From positions 1-52,348 of the forward strand of contig CAJMSE010000024.1 in assembly GCA_905216025.1 (NCBI GenBank): a stretch of 52,348 nt of DNA. Reading direction: 5' to 3'. The notes beneath the pieces are model-generated. The model saw nothing but the letters and a program-made list of their open reading frames with translations, was not told the origin of the DNA and searched no databases. Numbering within the stretch: position 1 is the first letter of the stretch; every line of letters begins with the position of its first letter. Made by a program: the position numbers and the translations under genes. This DNA comes from an uncultured bacterium (GTDB lineage: Bacteria; Bacteroidota; Bacteroidia; Bacteroidales; Bacteroidaceae). Below are positions 15,799-24,497 of the stretch, one piece after another.

Positions 15799-17749
15799 GC
15801 AGCGGCTTCAGGTTGTTCGTCGTCATTCGGACCATGTACTGCTGGATGATGGCTTTCAGTTCACGCTCCATCGCTTCCTGCTGCGCGGCGGCCTTGCCGC
15901 CGGCGATGTTGTCCTTCATCAGTTTGTCGCCGAGTGAATACATGGCGGTGGTCTTGGTGCCGTCGAACTGTATGACGTATCCGTTCTTTATGTACTGGTA
16001 TATCCCGTTGTTGTAGTTCACGGCCCAGGTATCGCCGTCCGGGGTGGCCAGCAGGTCCGTGCCGAAGGCGAAGTAAGGCTCGTCGTAGCCTAAGTGGCCG
16101 AGTATCGTCGGCATGATGTCTATCTGCTGGGCTATGGCGTCGCGCATGCCGGGCTTTATCCCGCCGCTCGGGTCGTAGAAGATGACGGGCACGCAGAAGC
16201 CGCCGAGGTCTGTCTTGTATTCCGCGTGGTTCGTGGCGTTGGTGTGGTCGCCCGTTATTACGAACACCGTATTACTGAACCAGGGCCGCTTCCGCGCCTC
16301 GTCGAAGAACCGGCGCAGGGCGTTGTCCGTGTAGCGGATGCACTTGTGGATGGGCAGCTCCTCCTCCTTAAACTTCTCTTTGTACTTCTCCGGCACACGG
16401 AACGGGTGGTGCGACGACAGCGTGAACACCGAAGCCATGAACGGCTGGCGCGTCTCGCTGAGCTTCGTGCACGTATATTGCAGGAAAGGCTCGTCGCTGA
16501 TGCCCCACCATCCGTCGAAGTCGGCATCGCCGCCGGTGCGCTTGTCGGCGCAGTAGTCTTCGCGGCCGTAATACTTCTTGAACTTCGTGGCGCGGGCAAA
16601 GGCCATGAATCCCATCGAGCCGCGTTCCGCCCCGTGGAAGAATGCCGTCTCGTAGCCCTTGCGGCCGAGACAGTCTGCCATGCCTGACACGTCGTTGAGC
16701 GAGTAGGGCGAGAGGAAGAAAGGCTCCACAAACATAGGTATCGACGAGAGTATCGACGGCATGGCGTCAATGCTCTTGCGGCCGCTGCTGTACGAGTAGC
16801 GGAAGGTGAGGCTGTGGCGTATCAGCGAGTCGGTGAACGTGGTGTATCCCTTGAAGCGCCTTCCGTCGAGGCCGCTGTTGTATGCGCCTATATATTCGCG
16901 TGCGAGACTTTCCACGATGATGACCACCACGTTCTTCTTGCGGAACGTGCTGCCGGCCGCCGGGGTGTGCACGGGTGTGAATATGGCTTCCATCTCCTTG
17001 CTGTCGCTGTAGTATTCGGTCACGCTGAAGTTGTTTTTACCTATCGTCCGTATCATCGAGAACGGCGTGTTGAGCACCAGCGAGCTCTCTATCGGCCGCG
17101 AGCAGTAGTTGTTGGCGTTGCTGATGGATATGGGGCGTATGTCGCGGGTCCATCCGCCGCGCATGCCCGCCACGCAGAAGGGGGCGAAGGCGAGGAGCGA
17201 GAGCGTCGTGGCGACGCCGTACCAGCCCGGCGGGGTGATGCGCCTGTCGACGTGCGGCGTGCGGTAGAGCCGCCACAGACCGTATGCCACGGCCGCTGTG
17301 ACGGCGAAGAGATACCAGTGGGTGAGCACCTCGTGCCCCATGATGCTGCCTATGTTGTTCTCGTTGCCGAACTCGTTGAATATCGTCGTGGTAGTGCGGC
17401 GTGCCGAATAGCGGAAGTATACGGCGTCGCACATGTTCATTGCGAAGGCCAGGGTGTTCACCGCGACGAACAGCCAGCGGCATATTCTGTGGTATACGGC
17501 GTTCTCCTTGCGCAGCACGGGGGCGAGCATCAGCACCGCATAGAGTGCGTTCGTGTACATTATGGCCGTGGTGTCGAACATCAGTCCGCCGCCGAACAGC
17601 TCCATGGAGTGTGCCGGAGTGAGGTTCTCGGAGAAGTAGCTGTAGTTTTCCAGGAGGAAAACGACCCTGGCGATGAAGTACGACACGTATGCCAGGGCAA
17701 GGTTTGCCAGCAGTGCGGCGAGGGGAAATAGGAGTCTGAGACGTTTCAT
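15770..17749 (-). CDS. LTA synthase-like membrane sulfatase-fold transferase
   Basis: 659 aa from ATG 17749; a 770-codon frame runs further upstream into the next gene and is not used. About five membrane spans lie in the first 190 residues. The periplasmic domain shows VIIVESLAREY (metal Glu), SSGRKSIDAMP where the LtaS GKTSD nucleophile motif lies (Ser replacing Thr), and FVITGDHTNATNH as metal ligands. It is a relative of the transferase at 9019-10848 but clearly divergent from it. Probable role: adding phosphoglycerol or phosphoethanolamine to an envelope glycan. It is the last gene of the miaB-led operon, starting 8 nt after the GT4 gene. Confidence 0.9.
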   Translation of the reverse strand: MKRLRLLFPLAALLANLALAYVSYFIARVVFLLENYSYFSENLTPAHSMELFGGGLMFDTTAIMYTNALYAVLMLAPVLRKENAVYHRICRWLFVAVNTLAFAMNMCDAVYFRYSARRTTTTIFNEFGNENNIGSIMGHEVLTHWYLFAVTAAVAYGLWRLYRTPHVDRRITPPGWYGVATTLSLLAFAPFCVAGMRGGWTRDIRPISISNANNYCSRPIESSLVLNTPFSMIRTIGKNNFSVTEYYSDSKEMEAIFTPVHTPAAGSTFRKKNVVVIIVESLAREYIGAYNSGLDGRRFKGYTTFTDSLIRHSLTFRYSYSSGRKSIDAMPSILSSIPMFVEPFFLSPYSLNDVSGMADCLGRKGYETAFFHGAERGSMGFMAFARATKFKKYYGREDYCADKRTGGDADFDGWWGISDEPFLQYTCTKLSETRQPFMASVFTLSSHHPFRVPEKYKEKFKEEELPIHKCIRYTDNALRRFFDEARKRPWFSNTVFVITGDHTNATNHAEYKTDLGGFCVPVIFYDPSGGIKPGMRDAIAQQIDIMPTILGHLGYDEPYFAFGTDLLATPDGDTWAVNYNNGIYQYIKNGYVIQFDGTKTTAMYSLGDKLMKDNIAGGKAAAQQEAMERELKAIIQQYMVRMTTNNLKPLPISPLSSRR

Positions 17750-17757
17750 CGGTGTTG

Positions 17758-18951
17758 CTATATGGTCTTTCTGGTGATGATATCCTCGAACAGCGGCCCC
17801 GTCGTGTCGAAGGTGAACCTCCGTGCCTGCTTCCTCACGTTGGCCAGGATGCCGGCTTGCAGCTCGCCGTCTGTCAGCAGCCGGTGTATCGCCGAGGCCA
17901 TCGCGTCGGCGTCGCCGACGGGTACGAGCAGTCCGGCCTTGCCTCCGGCGAGAATCTCCCGCGGTCCTGTGGGACAGTCTGTGGCCACCATCAGCTTGTC
18001 GAGCATCAGTCCCTCTATGAGGATGGTGGGCAGACCCTCGAACTTCGAGCTGTGCACGAGCATGACGCTGCGCTTTATCCACGGGTACGGATTCCCCTTG
18101 AAGCCGAGGAAGACGATGCTCTCCGATATGCCGAGCTGCTCCGCGAGGCTTCTCAGCTCTTCCTCGGAGTTTCCCTGTCCTATTATAAACAGCTTCTCAC
18201 GGGTATGTCCGTAACCGGTCTTGAGCAGGTGGAAAGCCTTTATCAGCGTGCTTATGTCTTTCTGGCATTCGGTCAGCCGCTCCACGGCGACTATGTATCT
18301 CTCGTTTATCCTTTCGTCGCCGGGGTCTTCGGCGGCTCTCTCGGCGATGGCTCCGATGTTCTGCGCGTTGTATATCGTCACCAGTTTGTCTTTCAGTTCG
18401 GGGAAGTACTTGACGCATTCGTCGGCCATAGCCTTCGATATCATCACTATCTTGTCGTACGTTTTCAGTTTCATGCCTACCCGTTTCATGCGCCGCCGTT
18501 CGTGCGTCATGAACTCCGAGATGCTGAAATGGAAGAAAGCGACCTTCAATATGGGTATGTCTTTTATCAGAGAGTAGGCGCAGCTGTCGAAGTCCACTAT
18601 GGCATCATGTTCTTTCGCTAACTTCTTCAGCTTGCTTGTGGCGCCCCACCGCCGTATGGGATTGAGGACAATCTCGTCGAACAGCTTTTCCTTTTTTGAT
18701 GCTTCTCCCACTATCCGTTTCCTGTATATGCGCATGAGGCGGTCCGACTGTGTGAGATATACGACGCGGATGCTTGCCGGCAGCCTGTCCTTGAAAACCT
18801 CCTGCTCTCCCATCGCCTTCGTTATGGCAAGCGTAATCCTGTAGTCTGACCTGCTTGAGAGGTAGCTCAGATATTCGGCAAGCACCGTGTCGATGCCTCC
18901 GTCGAGGAACCGGCTTATGATGAATAGCACTCTTTTGGTTTTGTCTGTCAT
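17758..18951 (-). CDS. Glycosyltransferase family 4
   Basis: 397 aa. The N-terminus (KRVLFIISRFLDGGIDTVLAE) matches GT4 acceptor domains. LFIIGQGNSEEELR and the LVHSSKFEGLPTILIEGLMLDK segment carry the donor-site and E-x7-E motifs (about 305-325). It is a cytoplasmic enzyme that builds an envelope glycan, with unknown sugar. It lies 25 nt after an uncharacterised transferase-like gene and 8 nt before the LtaS-like gene, within the five-gene operon led by miaB and the MsbA-like exporter. Confidence 0.93.
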   Translation of the reverse strand: MTDKTKRVLFIISRFLDGGIDTVLAEYLSYLSSRSDYRITLAITKAMGEQEVFKDRLPASIRVVYLTQSDRLMRIYRKRIVGEASKKEKLFDEIVLNPIRRWGATSKLKKLAKEHDAIVDFDSCAYSLIKDIPILKVAFFHFSISEFMTHERRRMKRVGMKLKTYDKIVMISKAMADECVKYFPELKDKLVTIYNAQNIGAIAERAAEDPGDERINERYIVAVERLTECQKDISTLIKAFHLLKTGYGHTREKLFIIGQGNSEEELRSLAEQLGISESIVFLGFKGNPYPWIKRSVMLVHSSKFEGLPTILIEGLMLDKLMVATDCPTGPREILAGGKAGLLVPVGDADAMASAIHRLLTDGELQAGILANVRKQARRFTFDTTGPLFEDIITRKTI

Positions 18952-18976
18952 ATATTCCTGTGTGTTACGGATAGTC

Positions 18977-19825
18977 CTATATTCTGCTGCAGAGGCACAG
19001 CAGTCTGAAGAAAGCCGTGCGGAGCGGGTTTGAGAACAGCCTTTTCACCGTTGCTGAGGCCGGCGTGTGCCTTGCGTTGCTGAAGTTCTTGTGTGCCGGG
19101 GAGATGCGCGAGGCGATGAGGGCCTGCCCTCCGGGGTATATCTTCTCCATCTTTTCCACGAAGAGGCAGCAGCGGCTGAGTTCACCGGAGGTGCACACGC
19201 ACCCGGTGAGCACGGCCTGGTCGTGGCGGTGTTCCCAGAAGCTGGCGCTCTCCTTGTGCCTCTCTCCGTCGCTGACGTCGGTGAAGAGGTCGGGCCGGTG
19301 TTCGGCCAGCTCTTTCCAGCGGGCTGTAATTCCGTTGCCGGCGGCCTTGCGTACGAGCATGAACGTGGCCTGCACCTGGTTGCCGAGGACCCATGCCTGG
19401 TTGCCCGTGAACCGCGATACGGGCTTTCCGCCGGCTCCGTTGCGGAAGAAGTCGAGCACCGACTGCTTGCAGTAGTTTGCCGTACGGGTGCAGGTGAGGA
19501 AGAAGATGTAGTCTTTCCGCTTCAGTATGTCGAAGTAGCGCGTCCAGTCGCGGTGGCTGTTCACGGTGCATCCGGCGTCGGCATAGACGATGATGTCTCC
19601 CTCGTCGGCCTTTTCAAGCGCGTCGCATATCACGTACGGCTTCCACAGCCAGTAGCCTCCGCCCCGGCGGTAGGCCTTGGTGTAGCCGCGGAACGGTTCG
19701 GGGAGCATGTCGGGCGTGTATGCCCTCACCTCGTCGAACACGCCTGCGGCTTCGGCCTCGCGGCATATCCTGACGAGCGATTCCCTGTAGTTGTCGTCTC
19801 CGTATGTTATGAATATCTTTCTCAT
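18977..19825 (-). CDS. Putative GT-A-type glycosyltransferase, capsule/LPS
   Basis: 282 aa, not assigned to a named family with certainty. The order of motifs resembles GT-A enzymes: KIFITYGDDNY at the start, GYWLWKPYVICDAL (about 57-70), then IVYADAGC (about 79-86) as a DxD-like site. The TGNQAWVLG...ATFMLVRK region and a late HDQAVLT follow, as in small glycan-capping transferases. No signal peptide or membrane span is seen. It lies 13 nt downstream of the MsbA-like gene and upstream of a GT4 gene, which supports a role in surface glycan assembly. It might also be a sugar-modifying enzyme of another kind. Confidence 0.65.
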   Translation of the reverse strand: MRKIFITYGDDNYRESLVRICREAEAAGVFDEVRAYTPDMLPEPFRGYTKAYRRGGGYWLWKPYVICDALEKADEGDIIVYADAGCTVNSHRDWTRYFDILKRKDYIFFLTCTRTANYCKQSVLDFFRNGAGGKPVSRFTGNQAWVLGNQVQATFMLVRKAAGNGITARWKELAEHRPDLFTDVSDGERHKESASFWEHRHDQAVLTGCVCTSGELSRCCLFVEKMEKIYPGGQALIASRISPAHKNFSNARHTPASATVKRLFSNPLRTAFFRLLCLCSRI

Positions 19826-19838
19826 GGGCGGTTTATGT

Positions 19839-21698
19839 CTATGTCGCCTGCATGTCGTTGAGTTTCTTGTAGTAGCCGTTGAGGGCTATCAGGCTGTCGT
19901 GTGTTCCGCGCTCGACAATCCGTCCCTCGTGGATGACGCATATCTCGTCGGCACTGTGTATCGTCGAGAGGCGGTGCGCGATGGCTATCGTGGTGCGCGT
20001 CTTCATCAGGTGCTCGAGCGCTTCCTGCACGAGTCGCTCGCTCTCGGTGTCGAGTGCCGAGGTGGCCTCGTCGAGGATGAGTATCGGCGGGTTCTTCAGT
20101 ATGGCGCGTGCGATGCTTATGCGCTGGCGCTGTCCGCCCGAGAGGCGGCTTCCGCGGTCGCCGATGCCGGTGTCAAAGCCGTTCTCCGACTCCATGATGA
20201 AGTTGTAGGCGTTGGCTATCCGCGCCGCCTCCTCTATCTGCTGCTGCGTGGCGCTTTCCACGCCGAAGGCGATGTTGTTGCGGAACGAGTCGTTGAAGAG
20301 TATGGCTTCCTGGTTCACGTTGCCTATCAGCTGGCGCAGGTCGTGTATGCCGAGGTCCTTGACGTTGATGCCGTCGATGAGCACCTCGCCCTCCTGCACG
20401 TCGTAGTAGCGGGGTATCAGGTCTACGAGCGTCGACTTTCCGCCGCCGCTCTGCCCCACGAGGGCCACCGTCTTGCCCTTCTCTATCGTCAGGTTGATGC
20501 CGCGGAGAATCCAGCGGGTCTGCTCCTGGCTGCCGTCTGCCGGGGCATCGTAGGCGAACGACACGTTGCGGAACTCTATCTTGTGGCGGAAATCGTCGAT
20601 GTGCTTCGGGTTTTCGGGTTCGCAGATGGGGTTCTCGGCCTTCAGAATCTTGTTCACGCGCTCCATCGAGGCCAGTCCCTTGGGTATGTTGTATCCTGCC
20701 TTCGAGAACTCCTTGAGCGGGTTTATGATGCTGTAGAGTATCACGAGGTAGTAGATGAACGTGGGTCCGGACAGCGTCGAGTTGTTGAGCACGAGCATTC
20801 CGCCGAACCACAGCACGATGACGATGAGCACCGTGCCGAGGAACTCGCTCATGGGGTGAGCCAGACTCTGGCGGACGGACACCCTGACGACGTTGTCGCG
20901 GTGCTCGTCGTTCACCCGCGAGAAGCGCGCTATCATCTTGTCCTCGGCGCAGAAGGCCTTGATGATGCGCAGTCCGCCGAGCGTCTCCTCCACCTGGCTC
21001 ATGGTGTCGCTCCACAGCGACTGCGCCTTGAGCGACTGCGCCTTGAGCTTGCGGCCCACCTGTCCCATTATCCAGCCCATGAACGGCACGATGACGAGCG
21101 TGAACAGGGTGAGCTGCCAGCTGATGACGAGCAGCGTGGTGAAGTATGCAATGATGAGTATGGGGTTCTTGAAGAGCATGTCGAGCGACGACATTATCGA
21201 GTTCTCTATCTCGTTGACGTCGCCCGTGATGCGCGCGATGATGTCTCCCTTGCGCTCCTCGGTGAAGAAGCCGAGCGGCAGCGACGTTATCTTGCGGTAC
21301 AGCTGGTTGCGTATGTCGCGCACGATGCCCGTGCGCATGGGTATTATCGATGCCGACGAGAGGAAGTAGACACCGGTCTTGAAGAACGTCATCACGGCGA
21401 GGAAGAGGCCTATGATGAGCAGTGCCGTCGTCGGGCCGAGGGTGTCGATGATTCTCGTGACGTAGTAGTTCATGTTGTTCATGGCCACGTCCTTGATGCT
21501 GCCGATGCCGTCCCAGTCCATCAGCTGTGTGACGTGGGCAGCCCCTTCGACCTTGAAGAGTATCTGGAGAATCGGTATTATGGCTAAGAACGAGAATATG
21601 TTGAGCACTGCCGAGAGTATGTTGAACACTATCGACAGCACGAGGTAGCGCCTGTATGGCGGCACGAAGCGGCGGAGTATGTGTATAAATTCTTTCAT
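19839..21698 (-). CDS. MsbA-like ABC exporter (fused permease-ATPase)
   Basis: 619 aa, the usual half-transporter length. Six membrane spans lie in about residues 15-330. The ATPase half has Walker A GQSGGGKST (about 415), signature LSGGQRQR, Walker B ILILDEATSALD and the switch histidine in IAHRLS. MsbA-type exporters flip lipid A-core across the inner membrane; the gene neighbours (GTs and an LtaS-like enzyme) fit that role. However, Bacteroidetes carry several similar exporters, so the substrate is inferred. Its ATG overlaps the miaB stop as ATGA, so translation of the two is coupled. It is the second gene of a five-gene operon. Confidence 0.88.
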   Translation of the reverse strand: MKEFIHILRRFVPPYRRYLVLSIVFNILSAVLNIFSFLAIIPILQILFKVEGAAHVTQLMDWDGIGSIKDVAMNNMNYYVTRIIDTLGPTTALLIIGLFLAVMTFFKTGVYFLSSASIIPMRTGIVRDIRNQLYRKITSLPLGFFTEERKGDIIARITGDVNEIENSIMSSLDMLFKNPILIIAYFTTLLVISWQLTLFTLVIVPFMGWIMGQVGRKLKAQSLKAQSLWSDTMSQVEETLGGLRIIKAFCAEDKMIARFSRVNDEHRDNVVRVSVRQSLAHPMSEFLGTVLIVIVLWFGGMLVLNNSTLSGPTFIYYLVILYSIINPLKEFSKAGYNIPKGLASMERVNKILKAENPICEPENPKHIDDFRHKIEFRNVSFAYDAPADGSQEQTRWILRGINLTIEKGKTVALVGQSGGGKSTLVDLIPRYYDVQEGEVLIDGINVKDLGIHDLRQLIGNVNQEAILFNDSFRNNIAFGVESATQQQIEEAARIANAYNFIMESENGFDTGIGDRGSRLSGGQRQRISIARAILKNPPILILDEATSALDTESERLVQEALEHLMKTRTTIAIAHRLSTIHSADEICVIHEGRIVERGTHDSLIALNGYYKKLNDMQAT

Positions 21699-23032
21699 TT
21701 GGCTTCACTCTCTGTTATTTCTCCCATCAGGGTGGCGCTGGTGCTGCCTGTGATTCTCACCCGGACGGTCTGTCCCACGCGGCAGTTGCCGCGGTCGAAG
21801 ACCACCATCTTGTTCTGTTCGGTGCGTCCGCACATCTGTTCGCGCGAGCGCTTGCTCGGTCCTTCGACGAGGACGTCGAACTCATGGCCCACGTCGCGGC
21901 GGTTGGCCTCGGCCGACAGCTCGGTCTGCAGCCGTATCATCTCGTTGAGGCGCCTTATCTTCACGTCCTCGGGCACGTCGTCCGGCAGGTGCTTCGAGGC
22001 GTATGTGCCGGGCCGCTCGCTGTATTTGAACATGAACGCCGAGTCGTATCCCACCTCGCGCATCAGCTCGAGCGACATCCGGTGGTCTTCCTCCGTCTCG
22101 CTGTGGTATCCCACGAAGATGTCGGTAGAGAGTCCGCAGCCGGGCACGATGCGGCGTATTGCCGCCACGCGCTCCATGTACCACTCGCGCGTGTACTTGC
22201 GGTTCATCAGTTTCAGTATCCTGTTGCTGCCGCTCTGCACGGGCAGGTGTATGTGCTTGCACACGTTAGGCTCCTCTGCGATGACGCGCAGCGTCTCGTC
22301 GCTCATGTCCTTCGGGTGGCTTGTGGTGAAGCGCACGCGCATCTCCGGCACCGTGCGGGCCACGAGGCGCAGCAGGGAAGCGAAGGAGGAGTCCCCCTCA
22401 GTCCCCCCCAAGGGGGCCCTGTATGAGTTGACGTTCTGTCCCAGCAGCGTCACCTCCTTATACCCGCGGTCGCGCAGGTCGCGCACTTCGCGCAGTATGC
22501 TCTCCACGTCGCGGCTGCGTTCGCGTCCGCGTGTGTACGGCACGATGCAGTAGTGGCAGAAGTTGTTGCATCCGCGCATGATGCTGACGAAGCCTCCCGT
22601 CTTTGCGCCGTGCAGCCTTTGGGGCACTATGTCGCGGTAAGTCTCCGTGGTGGAGAGCTCTATGTTTATCGCCTTGTGTCCGGCCTCGGCCTGTGCAATG
22701 AGGTCGGGCAGGGTGAGGTAGGCGTCCGGTCCGGCTACGAGGTCGGCATGATGGTTCTCGAGCAGGTCTTCGCGCACGCGCTCCGCCATGCATCCGAGTA
22801 CGCCGAGGATAAGCCTGCGTCCCTTCTTGCGCGTGGCGTTGAGGGTGTCGAGGCGGTTGTATATCTTCTGTTCCGCGTTGTCGCGCACCGAGCAGGTGTT
22901 CAGGAACACCGCGTCAGCCTCGTCGGCGGAGCTGCAGGTCTCATAGCCCGCCATCTTCATCACCGAGGCCACGACCTCCGAGTCTGCCACGTTCATCTGG
23001 CAGCCGTAGGTTTCGATAAACAGTTTCTTCAT
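21695..23032 (-). CDS. miaB: tRNA-2-methylthio-N6-dimethylallyladenosine synthase MiaB
   Basis: 445 aa from ATG 23032, 24 nt after a perfect promoter. It is a radical-SAM enzyme that methylthiolates i6A37 in tRNAs reading UNN codons. The N-terminal cluster cysteines are C11, C47 and C81. The radical-SAM cluster is RGCNNFCHYC with C155, C159 and C162. The TRAM domain is the C-terminal 65 or so residues. An oddity is a short loop at residues 206-215 (APLGGTEGDS). It is encoded by a CCCCCTTGGGGG-type repeat like the intergenic palindromes, inserted in frame after the LLGQNVNSY strand. The gene overlaps the exporter gene by ATGA. Confidence 0.97.
   Translation of the reverse strand: MKKLFIETYGCQMNVADSEVVASVMKMAGYETCSSADEADAVFLNTCSVRDNAEQKIYNRLDTLNATRKKGRRLILGVLGCMAERVREDLLENHHADLVAGPDAYLTLPDLIAQAEAGHKAINIELSTTETYRDIVPQRLHGAKTGGFVSIMRGCNNFCHYCIVPYTRGRERSRDVESILREVRDLRDRGYKEVTLLGQNVNSYRAPLGGTEGDSSFASLLRLVARTVPEMRVRFTTSHPKDMSDETLRVIAEEPNVCKHIHLPVQSGSNRILKLMNRKYTREWYMERVAAIRRIVPGCGLSTDIFVGYHSETEEDHRMSLELMREVGYDSAFMFKYSERPGTYASKHLPDDVPEDVKIRRLNEMIRLQTELSAEANRRDVGHEFDVLVEGPSKRSREQMCGRTEQNKMVVFDRGNCRVGQTVRVRITGSTSATLMGEITESEAK
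22389..22420. repeat. CCCCC-AA-GGGGG palindromic repeat inside miaB
   Basis: The plus strand carries GTCCCCCTCAGTCCCCC followed by CCAAGGGGG. This resembles a dispersed Bacteroidetes intergenic palindrome but is translated here as part of a MiaB surface loop. Confidence 0.7.
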
Positions 23033-23055
23033 CCTTATTATATAATGTTTTGTCT

Positions 23056-23087
23056 GCAAAGGTAGTGCAAAGGCGGCGGAATACAAA
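23056..23087 (-). promoter_or_regulatory. miaB operon promoter
   Basis: On the reverse strand, TTTG (23087-23084), 19-nt spacer, TACCTTTGC (23064-23056). This is a full match to the Bacteroidetes primary-sigma consensus, 23 nt before the start codon. Confidence 0.88.
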
Positions 23088-23162
23088 ATAAATGCGGGCT
23101 AATTTGCCCCTTTCCGGCCGAAAACGGTGCAGCCCCGAGCCGTCCGCCGTCATCCGGCAGCG

Positions 23163-23314
23163 CTCAAAAACGATTAGTACAGCGGGCAAAAACACTTTTG
23201 ATAGCTGGCACAAACGCATTTGGAAGAAGGCAGGACACATCAGCGGGCAACAGAACGCACCGTCAAACGCTGCTGATTGCATCGTCAGGAGGCCTCCGTG
23301 AGGGCATCAGGAGG
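23163..23314. repeat. 152-bp dispersed repeat, copy 1
   Basis: It aligns without gaps, about 86% by eye, to the reverse complement of 41391-41542. Shared blocks include ACACTTTTGATAGC, CACAAACGCATTTGGAAG and CGCACCGTCAAACGCTGCTG. It is non-coding and of unknown origin. Confidence 0.85.
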
Positions 23315-23370
23315 CTCTCGGAAGCCTCTCAGAAGCCCCTCAAGAGCCCCACCCAGCCCCTTCCCGCAGG

Positions 23371-23427
23371 TCTCCTCCCCTTTGGGGAGGTCGGGAGGGG
23401 CTTTCCCTTGAGGCCGGGAGGGGCTTC
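23371..23427. repeat. CCTCCCCTTTGGGGAGG palindromic element
   Basis: A full palindrome followed by TCGGGAGGGGC and a second half-copy (GGCCGGGAGGGGCTTC). It is nearly identical to the element at 41578-41634, including the flanking CCCGCAGG. Confidence 0.8.
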
Positions 23428-23490
23428 TGAGGGCTTCTGGTAGTTCCCAAAAACCGTAAGAATGGTTATGCCTGTTTGGGAAAAACTTAG

Positions 23491-23499
23491 TAATTTTGC
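23491..23499 (+). promoter_or_regulatory. -7 element of the DUF3737-patB unit
   Basis: TAATTTTGC fits TAnnTTTGC. The only TTTG nearby (23475) is too close for a -33 element. Confidence 0.6.
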
Positions 23500-23573
23500 A
23501 GCCTGTAAGCAAAGGGCGGGATGTTGCCGCAATGGTTGCGGCGGCCCGGCCCGGAACGAAAGGAAACAGAACG

Positions 23574-24419
23574 ATGAGAGAAATAAAAGACCAGACATTC
23601 GGCGGGGAACGCCCGCTGTTCGGGCAGCACGGACTGCTGCTCGATAACGTGACGATAACGGCCGGCGAGTCGGCCATCAAGGAGTGCGGCGACATCGACG
23701 CCGTGCGGTGCCGCTTCGAGGGCAACTACCCCTTCTGGCACGTAGACCGCTTCAGCATCGCCGGCTGCTACTTCGCCGTCGGCGCACGCTCGGCCCTGTG
23801 GTATTCGTCGCGGCTGAAGATGACGGACACCGTGATAGACGCTCCCAAGATGTTCCGCGAGATGACAGACCTCGAGCTCCGGAACGTCACGGTGAACGAT
23901 GCAGACGAGACTTTCTGGCGCTGCAAGGACCTGCGGCTCGAGAACGTCACGCTGCACGACGGCACATACCCGTTCATGTTCAGCAGCGGGATACGCATCG
24001 ACGGTCTCGTGAGCGACAGCAAGTACGTCTTCCAGTATGTGCGCGACGTGGAGATACGCAACGCGAAGATTACAACCAAGGACGCATTCTGGGAGGTGGA
24101 GAACGTCACCGTGTACGACTCGGAGCTGAACGGCGAGTATCTCGGCTGGCACTCGCGTAACCTGCGCCTTGTAAACTGCCACATCACGGGTGAGCAGCCC
24201 CTGTGCTACGCCCACGACCTCGTGCTCGAAAACTGCACCTTCGGTCCCGACTGCGACCGCGCCTTCGAATACTCGACCCTGCAGGCCGACATCCGTGGGG
24301 CGATAACGAACATCAAGAACCCGGCCTCCGGACGCATCACGGCCGACAGCATAGGCAGCGTCACCATAGATGAGAACATCAAGGCACCGGCCGACTGCGA
24401 GATTACAGTGAGGAGCTGA
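23574..24419 (+). CDS. DUF3737 family right-handed beta-helix protein
   Basis: 281 aa from ATG 23574; an upstream in-frame ATG at 23496 lies within the promoter. The opening (MREIKDQTFGGERPLF...GESAIKECGDI) is typical of DUF3737. The rest is a series of about 20-residue strands such as DLELRNVTV, DLRLENVTL and NLRLVNCHI, which form a pectin-lyase-like beta-helix. No signal peptide is seen, so it is probably cytoplasmic. Its function is not established. It lies 78 nt upstream of the PatB/MalY gene, a pairing I recall from other genomes, and probably shares its transcript. Confidence 0.88.
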   Translation: MREIKDQTFGGERPLFGQHGLLLDNVTITAGESAIKECGDIDAVRCRFEGNYPFWHVDRFSIAGCYFAVGARSALWYSSRLKMTDTVIDAPKMFREMTDLELRNVTVNDADETFWRCKDLRLENVTLHDGTYPFMFSSGIRIDGLVSDSKYVFQYVRDVEIRNAKITTKDAFWEVENVTVYDSELNGEYLGWHSRNLRLVNCHITGEQPLCYAHDLVLENCTFGPDCDRAFEYSTLQADIRGAITNIKNPASGRITADSIGSVTIDENIKAPADCEITVRS

Positions 24420-24497
24420 GCATGGCTACAGTGGCAGAAATAGCTGTAACAGCTGAGATAGCTACTATCGCCCAAACCCTAAAAAACGATTAAGACA

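Larger units (their letters stand above)
23033..23573. other. Divergent intergenic region rich in repeats
   Basis: No gene is supported. It contains the miaB promoter, one copy of the 152-bp repeat (23163-23314), a palindromic CCTCCCC element (23371-23427) and the promoter of the DUF3737 gene (23491-23499). Confidence 0.75.

Noticed and set aside
17750..18082. 111-codon extension of the second LtaS-like gene
   Set aside because: Basic low-complexity sequence overlapping the upstream GT4 gene in another frame.
19791..21587. 598-codon plus-strand ORF opposite the MsbA-like gene
   Set aside because: Long only because of codon bias on the other strand. No domain is visible, while the reverse strand encodes a full ABC exporter.
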